This document shows positions 7,119-10,374 of a stretch of DNA of 10,374 nt, in pieces (the stretch's first letter is position 1; each line of letters begins with the position of its first letter). The notes below the pieces were generated by a model. The model made no database searches. It saw nothing but the letters and a program-made list of their open reading frames with translations, and was not told where the DNA came from. Source of the stretch: an uncultured Polaromonas sp. (lineage in GTDB: Bacteria; Pseudomonadota; Gammaproteobacteria; Burkholderiales; Burkholderiaceae); the NCBI GenBank assembly GCA_946479075.1, contig CAMLDT010000124.1, forward strand, positions 1-10,374, given 5' to 3'. The position numbers and the translations under genes were made by a program.

Positions 7119-8132
7119 TTACTTGATGGAGATGATGCGGTCGTAATCCTGCTGGCGGTAGCCGTGGTCGGTCGGCTTGGTGTTCTTGAGCACGGCTTCG
7201 CGGAACGCGGCCTTGTCCACCGTGATCACGTTGTTGCCCTTTTTCTTGAACTCCTCGGCCAGGCGCGCTTCGGATGCGATGATCTCGCGGCCGGTTTTTT
7301 CAGCGGCTTCCTGCATCACCTCGGTGAAAATTTTCTTTTCATCCGGGGTCAGCTTGGCCCAGAGCTGGCCCGAGGTCACGGTCAGCAGCGAGTCGATGAT
7401 GTGGCCGGTCAGCGAGATGTTTTTCTGCACCTCGAAGAACTTCTTGGCCTCGATGGTGGGCAGCGGGTTTTCCTGCGCATCCACGGTGCCGTTCTGCAAG
7501 GCCAGGTAAACCTCGGCAAACGCAATCGGTGTGGCATTGGCGCCCAGCGCTTTCGGGAAAGCCAGGTAGGCCGGCGCGTCCGGCACGCGGATTTTCAGGC
7601 CTTTCATGTCTTCGGGTTTGGACACCGGCTTGGCCGCGGTGGAGGTCACGTGGCGCGCGCCGTAGTAGTTGAGCGCGGTGATGTGGTTGCCGCTCTTGTC
7701 GTCGTAGCCCTTGGACAGTTCCTTGAAGACGTCGCTCTTGGCGTATTTCAGCAGATGCTCGGCGTCGCGGAAGATGAACGGAAAGTAGGTGACGGCCAGC
7801 GGTTTGTAGGTGTTGCCCGCAAAACTCGCGCCGGTCAGGATGATGTCCACCGTGCCCAGGGTCAGGCCCTGGTTGATGTCGGACTCCTTGCCCAGCGTGG
7901 AAGCCGGGAACACCTGGATTTCGTATTTGCCGTTGGTGCGTTTTTTGATCTCCTCGCCGGCCCAGACCGAGTATTTGTGAAACGGCTCGGAGGTTTCATA
8001 AACGTGCGCCCATTTCAGCTTGGTCTGTGCATTTGCAATGCCAAATGGGGCTGTAGCCCCCGCCAGTATTGCGCAAGCAGCTATTGTTTTGAGAGCAATT
8101 CGCTTTTTGTCCAGTGTCGTCAATGTCTTCAT
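7119..8132 (-). CDS. dctP: TRAP transporter substrate-binding protein DctP
   Basis: The 337-residue periplasmic receptor binds the organic acid and delivers it to DctQM. A signal peptide occupies about residues 1-35: basic MKTLTTLDKKRIALK, a hydrophobic core, and a likely cut after ANA before QTKLKWAHVY. Family motifs are FPASTLGKESDINQGL (75-90), GLKIRVPDAPAYL (178-190) with R182 at the place of the carboxylate-binding Arg, and FAEVYLALQNGTVDAQENP (205-223). AGGAG lies five bases before ATG 8132. It is 73 bases downstream of the UxuR-like repressor and is followed by a strong stem-loop. Residues 13-32 are encoded inside a 59-bp repeat. The ligand is not readable from sequence; neighbours suggest a hexuronate or aldonate. 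Confidence 0.93.
   Translation of the reverse strand: MKTLTTLDKKRIALKTIAACAILAGATAPFGIANAQTKLKWAHVYETSEPFHKYSVWAGEEIKKRTNGKYEIQVFPASTLGKESDINQGLTLGTVDIILTGASFAGNTYKPLAVTYFPFIFRDAEHLLKYAKSDVFKELSKGYDDKSGNHITALNYYGARHVTSTAAKPVSKPEDMKGLKIRVPDAPAYLAFPKALGANATPIAFAEVYLALQNGTVDAQENPLPTIEAKKFFEVQKNISLTGHIIDSLLTVTSGQLWAKLTPDEKKIFTEVMQEAAEKTGREIIASEARLAEEFKKKGNNVITVDKAAFREAVLKNTKPTDHGYRQQDYDRIISIK
8038..8096 (-). repeat. 59-bp repeat, copy C (in the dctP signal peptide)
   Basis: On the minus strand this starts GCTCTCAAAACAATAGCTGC and ends CATTTGGCAT. It aligns without gaps to copy A (38 of 59) and copy B (36 of 59). It shares the 12 bases AGCTGCTTGCGC with copy A and CGGGGGCTA and TTTGGCAT with copy B. 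GGGGCT-AC-AGCCCC inside it is a hairpin. The copy is in phase with dctP and encodes residues 13-32 (ALKTIAACAILAGATAPFGI), the core of the export signal. Confidence 0.7.
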
Positions 8133-8172
8133 GGTGTCTCCTCTTGGGGTGGTTGCTGGCGGTCTGCAGGGA

Positions 8173-8199
8173 GCGCTGAACGTGCCAGTCGTCCAGCGC
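8173..8199. other. Inverted repeat between uxuR-like gene and dctP
   Basis: GCGCTG (8173-8178) and CAGCGC (8194-8199) face each other across 15 bases in the 73-base gap. No T-tract follows in either direction. It could be a weak RNA hairpin or a protein site, or chance. I see no convincing separate promoter for dctP in this gap, which favours read-through from the repressor gene. Confidence 0.25.
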
Positions 8200-8205
8200 G
8201 GGTGA

Positions 8206-8976
8206 TCAAAGGGTTTGAATGTTTCTGGAAGCCCGGAGGCTGGCGAACGGTTCCTTGAGCTTTTGCGCCTGGCGCCAGCTCACGCTGAAGCGGGTGTGCG
8301 AGTTGTCCATGTGGGCATGCATGGCCAGGCGGGCGGCGGCCCCATCGTGGTCGCGCACGGCCTGAAGGATGGCTTCATGTTCTTCAATGGCCGCGAGCCA
8401 GGATTGCACGGTTTCAAAGTAGCCGCCCAGGCGCTCGAACAGCGGCCCGCGGCGCGAATCCCAGAAACGCTGCACGGTTTCGATCAGCACCACGTTGCCT
8501 GAGGATTCGACAATGGCGGTGTGAAAAGCCCGGTCGCCTTCCAGCGGCAACACGCCGCGTCCCGCGTCGGCCTTCATCATGTCCAGCGCCTTGACCATGG
8601 CCGCGATGTGTTTGCGTTTGGCCTGGGTGGCGGCCATGGAGGCGATTTCGCCTTCCACCACGCGGCGCGCACGGATCAGCTCCAGCGGGCCCCATTCATC
8701 GTCGGCGATCTGCGGCCGCCGGGCCGCGGTGGCGGCGTGGCTGCTGCGGTCCAGCACATAGACGCCGGAACCGGTGCGCACTTCGACCCAGCCTTCCACT
8801 TCCATGGCGATCAGCGCTTCACGCACCGAGGGCCGGCTCACGCCGAGCTGCTTGGCGAGGTCGCGCTCGGCCGGCAGGCGTGTGCCCACCGCAAATTCGC
8901 CGGACTCGATCAGCTCGCGCAGTTGCCCGGCGATCTGGCGGTACAGGCGTTGGGGTTCGACGGTCTGGAGCGGCAC
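8206..8976 (-). CDS. UxuR/ExuR-like GntR-family (FadR subfamily) regulator
   Basis: A 256-residue transcription factor, probably a repressor released by a sugar-acid intermediate. The winged helix-turn-helix is at about 8-75, with RLPAERDLAKQLGVSRPSVR and RTGSGVYVLDRSS. The C-terminal FCD effector domain is at about 98-230, with the likely metal ligands D148, H152, H200 and H222. Stretches such as PLELIRARRVVEGEIASMAA resemble E. coli UxuR closely (PFELLQARQLLESNIAEFAA as I remember it). The start is GTG at 8976 with no evident Shine-Dalgarno sequence; no ATG fits better, and the helix-turn-helix needs this N-terminus. It heads the minus-strand operon and diverges from the SDR genes, so it probably controls both, including itself. 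Family sure; effector not known. Confidence 0.9.
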   Translation of the reverse strand: MPLQTVEPQRLYRQIAGQLRELIESGEFAVGTRLPAERDLAKQLGVSRPSVREALIAMEVEGWVEVRTGSGVYVLDRSSHAATAARRPQIADDEWGPLELIRARRVVEGEIASMAATQAKRKHIAAMVKALDMMKADAGRGVLPLEGDRAFHTAIVESSGNVVLIETVQRFWDSRRGPLFERLGGYFETVQSWLAAIEEHEAILQAVRDHDGAAARLAMHAHMDNSHTRFSVSWRQAQKLKEPFASLRASRNIQTL

Positions 8977-9029
8977 GGCAGCAAGGAAAGAGAAGAGAAG
9001 GGGAGTAAGCGGGATTAAGGGTTAGCCAG

Positions 9030-9060
9030 AATTGGACAAGTGGTAAGGCCAATTGATAAT
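9030..9060 (+). promoter_or_regulatory. Candidate promoter with overlapping operator
   Basis: TTGGAC (9032-9037) and GATAAT (9055-9060) are 17 bases apart, a sigma-70-like -35/-10 pair pointing at the SDR genes; the -10 matches 5 of 6 and the -35 only 3 of 6. An inverted repeat AATTGG (9030-9035) / CCAATT (9049-9054) covers the -35 and the spacer. The half-site is the same as in the E. coli ExuR/UxuR operator as I recall it, but the gap here is 13 bases instead of 4. It is the best place for the divergently encoded repressor to bind. Confidence 0.45.
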
Positions 9061-9085
9061 CCCATGGAATTCACGGCGGCAACAT

Positions 9086-9113
9086 CCGGCAAAACCCTGT
9101 GCAGCTTTGCCGG
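9086..9113 (+). other. Stem-loop in the SDR leader
   Basis: CCGGCAAA (9086-9093) and TTTGCCGG (9106-9113) are perfect eight-base arms around a 12-base loop, in the presumed 5' untranslated region, ending 16 bases before the AAGGA ribosome-binding site (9130-9134). No T-tract follows. The right arm lies in a 16-base sequence (9104-9119) identical to 5007-5022 in the GC-rich element. It may be a leader stabiliser or a decayed repeat. Confidence 0.45.
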
Positions 9114-9141
9114 GCCGCATCCCCATCACAAGGAAACACGC

Positions 9142-9885
9142 ATGAGACTCCAAGGAAAAACCGCGCTGGTCACCGCCGCCGGGCAAGGCATCGGCAAAGC
9201 CAGCGCGCTGGCGATGGCCGCAGAAGGCGCCCATGTCTGGGCCACCGATGTCAACGAGAAGCTGCTGGCCGCATATGACGGCGTGCCCAACATTCGCGCG
9301 CTTGCGCTCAATGTGCTCGACAAGGCGGCCATCGCCAGGGTGATTGCGGACATGCCGGCCCTGGACGTCCTCTTCAACTGCGCCGGCTTTGTACATGCCG
9401 GCTCCGTGCTGCAGGCCACCGACGAGGACTGGGAGTTCGCCTTCAACCTCAATGTGCGTTCACAGTACTGGACCATCCAGGCGGCCCTGCCGAAGATGCT
9501 GGCCAACAACGGCGGCAAGGGCAGCGGCAGCATCATCAACATGGCCAGCGTGGTGAGCATCAAGGGGCTGCCCAACCGCTTCATTTACGGCGCGTCCAAG
9601 GCGGCGGTGATCGGCCTGACCAAAAGCGTGGCGGCCGATTTTGTGATGCAGGGCATACGCTGCAACTCGATCTGCCCCGGCACGGTGGATACGCCCTCGC
9701 TGCAGGACCGCATCAACGTGTTTGAGGACCCGGTCGAGGCACGCAAGAACTTTGTGGCGCGCCAGCCCATGGGGCGTTTGGCCCAGGCCCATGAAATTGC
9801 ACCCATCGTCACCTTCCTGGCCAGCGAGGAGTCGGCTTTCGTGACCGGTCAGTCCTGGAGCATCGACGGCGGCATGACCATATGA
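9142..9885 (+). CDS. Short-chain dehydrogenase, BDH2/DHRS6-like
   Basis: A complete 247-residue NAD-dependent short-chain dehydrogenase. The cofactor motif TAAGQGIG is at 11-18 (Ala in place of the usual second Gly, as in BDH2), D36 ends strand 2 and favours NAD over NADP, NCAG is at 79-82, and the catalytic residues are S136, Y149 and K153. PGTVDTPSLQDRI (179-191) and KSVAADF (161-167) are almost the same as in human BDH2/DHRS6 (245 aa). R146, R190 and R207 fall at the places of the BDH2 carboxylate-binding arginines 144, 188 and 205. Bacterial relatives include 2-keto-3-deoxy-L-fuconate and -rhamnonate dehydrogenases, which suits a sugar-acid locus better than 3-hydroxybutyrate. AAGGA lies seven bases before ATG 9142; upstream in-frame starts would add a non-homologous leader. 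The next SDR starts 10 bases after its stop. Confidence 0.9.
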   Translation: MRLQGKTALVTAAGQGIGKASALAMAAEGAHVWATDVNEKLLAAYDGVPNIRALALNVLDKAAIARVIADMPALDVLFNCAGFVHAGSVLQATDEDWEFAFNLNVRSQYWTIQAALPKMLANNGGKGSGSIINMASVVSIKGLPNRFIYGASKAAVIGLTKSVAADFVMQGIRCNSICPGTVDTPSLQDRINVFEDPVEARKNFVARQPMGRLAQAHEIAPIVTFLASEESAFVTGQSWSIDGGMTI

Positions 9886-9895
9886 GGCGCCGGCC

Positions 9896-10374
9896 ATGAA
9901 CCAGCTCGATCTGGCCGGGCGCCACGCAGTGATTACCGGCGGTGCGGCCGGGCTGGGGTTTGCGATTGCGCAGCGCCTGCTGGCTTCCGGCGCCCGTGTC
10001 ACCTTGTGGGACCGGGACAGCCAGGCGCTGGCACGCGCTGCTGCCGAACTCGGCGCGGGTGCCTGTACCGTCGCTGTGGATGTGGCCGAGCATGCCAGTG
10101 TGGTGCGGGCGGTGCAGCAGACCGCAGCGCAGACGCCGGTGATCGACGCGCTCATCAACAGCGCCGGTGTCACCGGCCCGAATGTGAAGGTCTGGGACTA
10201 CCCGCCCGAGGCCTGGCAGCAGGTGTTGCAGGTCAACCTCAATGGCCTTTTTTACTGCTGCCGCGAGATTGTTCCGCTGATGCGGGAGCGCAACTACGGC
10301 CGCATCGTCAACATCGCTTCGGTGGCCGGCAAGGATGGCAACCCGAACGCCAGCGCCTACAGCGCCAGCAAGGC
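9896..10374 (+). CDS. Second short-chain dehydrogenase (partial, 3' end missing)
   Basis: The reading frame is open to the window end, giving 159 whole codons of a protein probably about 250 long. It has TGGAAGLG (14-21) for the cofactor, D39 at the end of strand 2 (NAD-type), NSAG (88-91), N114, S142 and the catalytic YSASK (Y155, K159). It looks like the FabG-like sugar or 3-oxoacyl reductases. The ATG follows the first SDR by 10 bases, with GAGG overlapping that gene's stop region, so the two are co-transcribed. Similarity to the first SDR is only at family level, so this is not a recent duplicate. The substrate cannot be read; oxidation of a sugar, polyol or keto-acid is likely. Confidence 0.88.
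   Translation, partial: MNQLDLAGRHAVITGGAAGLGFAIAQRLLASGARVTLWDRDSQALARAAAELGAGACTVAVDVAEHASVVRAVQQTAAQTPVIDALINSAGVTGPNVKVWDYPPEAWQQVLQVNLNGLFYCCREIVPLMRERNYGRIVNIASVAGKDGNPNASAYSASK

Noticed and set aside
2292..8096. The four 59-bp copies as a CRISPR array or insertion-sequence ends
   Set aside because: They are kilobases apart, in both orientations, strongly diverged, without regular spacers, transposase or target duplications.
6942..8258. 438-codon plus-strand frame opposite dctP and dctQ
   Set aside because: Crosses two real genes and their terminator hairpin, with no family likeness.
9040..9141. Upstream in-frame starts for the first SDR (GTG 9040, ATG 9064)
   Set aside because: Extra residues have no SDR likeness and would read through the candidate promoter or the leader hairpin; ATG 9142 has AAGGA in place and matches the family N-terminus.

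Overview
The window looks like a chromosomal segment of a GC-rich betaproteobacterium, most likely Burkholderiales/Comamonadaceae (Polaromonas, Rhodoferax or Variovorax type). This rests on the form of SlmA, the codon use, the gene families present, and two kinds of GC-rich intergenic repeat that I recall from that family. The genus is an inference and I could not run a search.

Layout. (1) Positions 106-741 (+) encode SlmA, a nucleoid-occlusion regulator unrelated to the rest. (2) Positions 862-8976 form one long minus-strand run of seven genes, read from right to left: an UxuR/ExuR-like GntR repressor, a three-part TRAP transporter (dctP, dctQ, dctM), altronate dehydratase (uxaA), an Ldh_2-family NAD(P)-dependent 2-hydroxyacid/keto-acid oxidoreductase, and an UxuB-like fructuronate reductase of the mannitol dehydrogenase family. 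SlmA and the last gene converge. (3) From 9142 rightwards (+), divergent from the repressor, lie two short-chain dehydrogenases. The first closely resembles human BDH2/DHRS6 and bacterial 2-keto-3-deoxy-sugar-acid dehydrogenases. The second is cut by the window end.

How it works together. The TRAP system should bring a sugar acid (hexuronate or aldonate) across the inner membrane. The UxuB-like enzyme would reduce a keto-uronate to an aldonate, UxaA would dehydrate an aldonate to a 2-keto-3-deoxy acid, and the Ldh_2 enzyme and the SDRs would perform further redox steps. The UxuR-like repressor probably controls both directions from the 8977-9141 gap, which holds a candidate -35/-10 pair with an inverted repeat between them. 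Uronate isomerase, mannonate dehydratase, KDG kinase and KDPG aldolase are not in the window, so the pathway is incomplete here and its true substrate is open.

The most unusual signal is a diverged 59-bp repeat present four times (759-817, 2292-2350, 3373-3431, 8038-8096). It aligns without gaps, and three of the four copies lie over the 5' end of a gene in the operon. One copy encodes most of the DctP signal peptide. One supplies, on its reverse strand, the start codon and first residues of the Ldh_2 enzyme. One supplies the ribosome-binding site and TTG start of the UxuB-like gene. I see no tRNA, rRNA, CRISPR array, insertion sequence or phage gene. No stretch over 300 bases lacks a gene.
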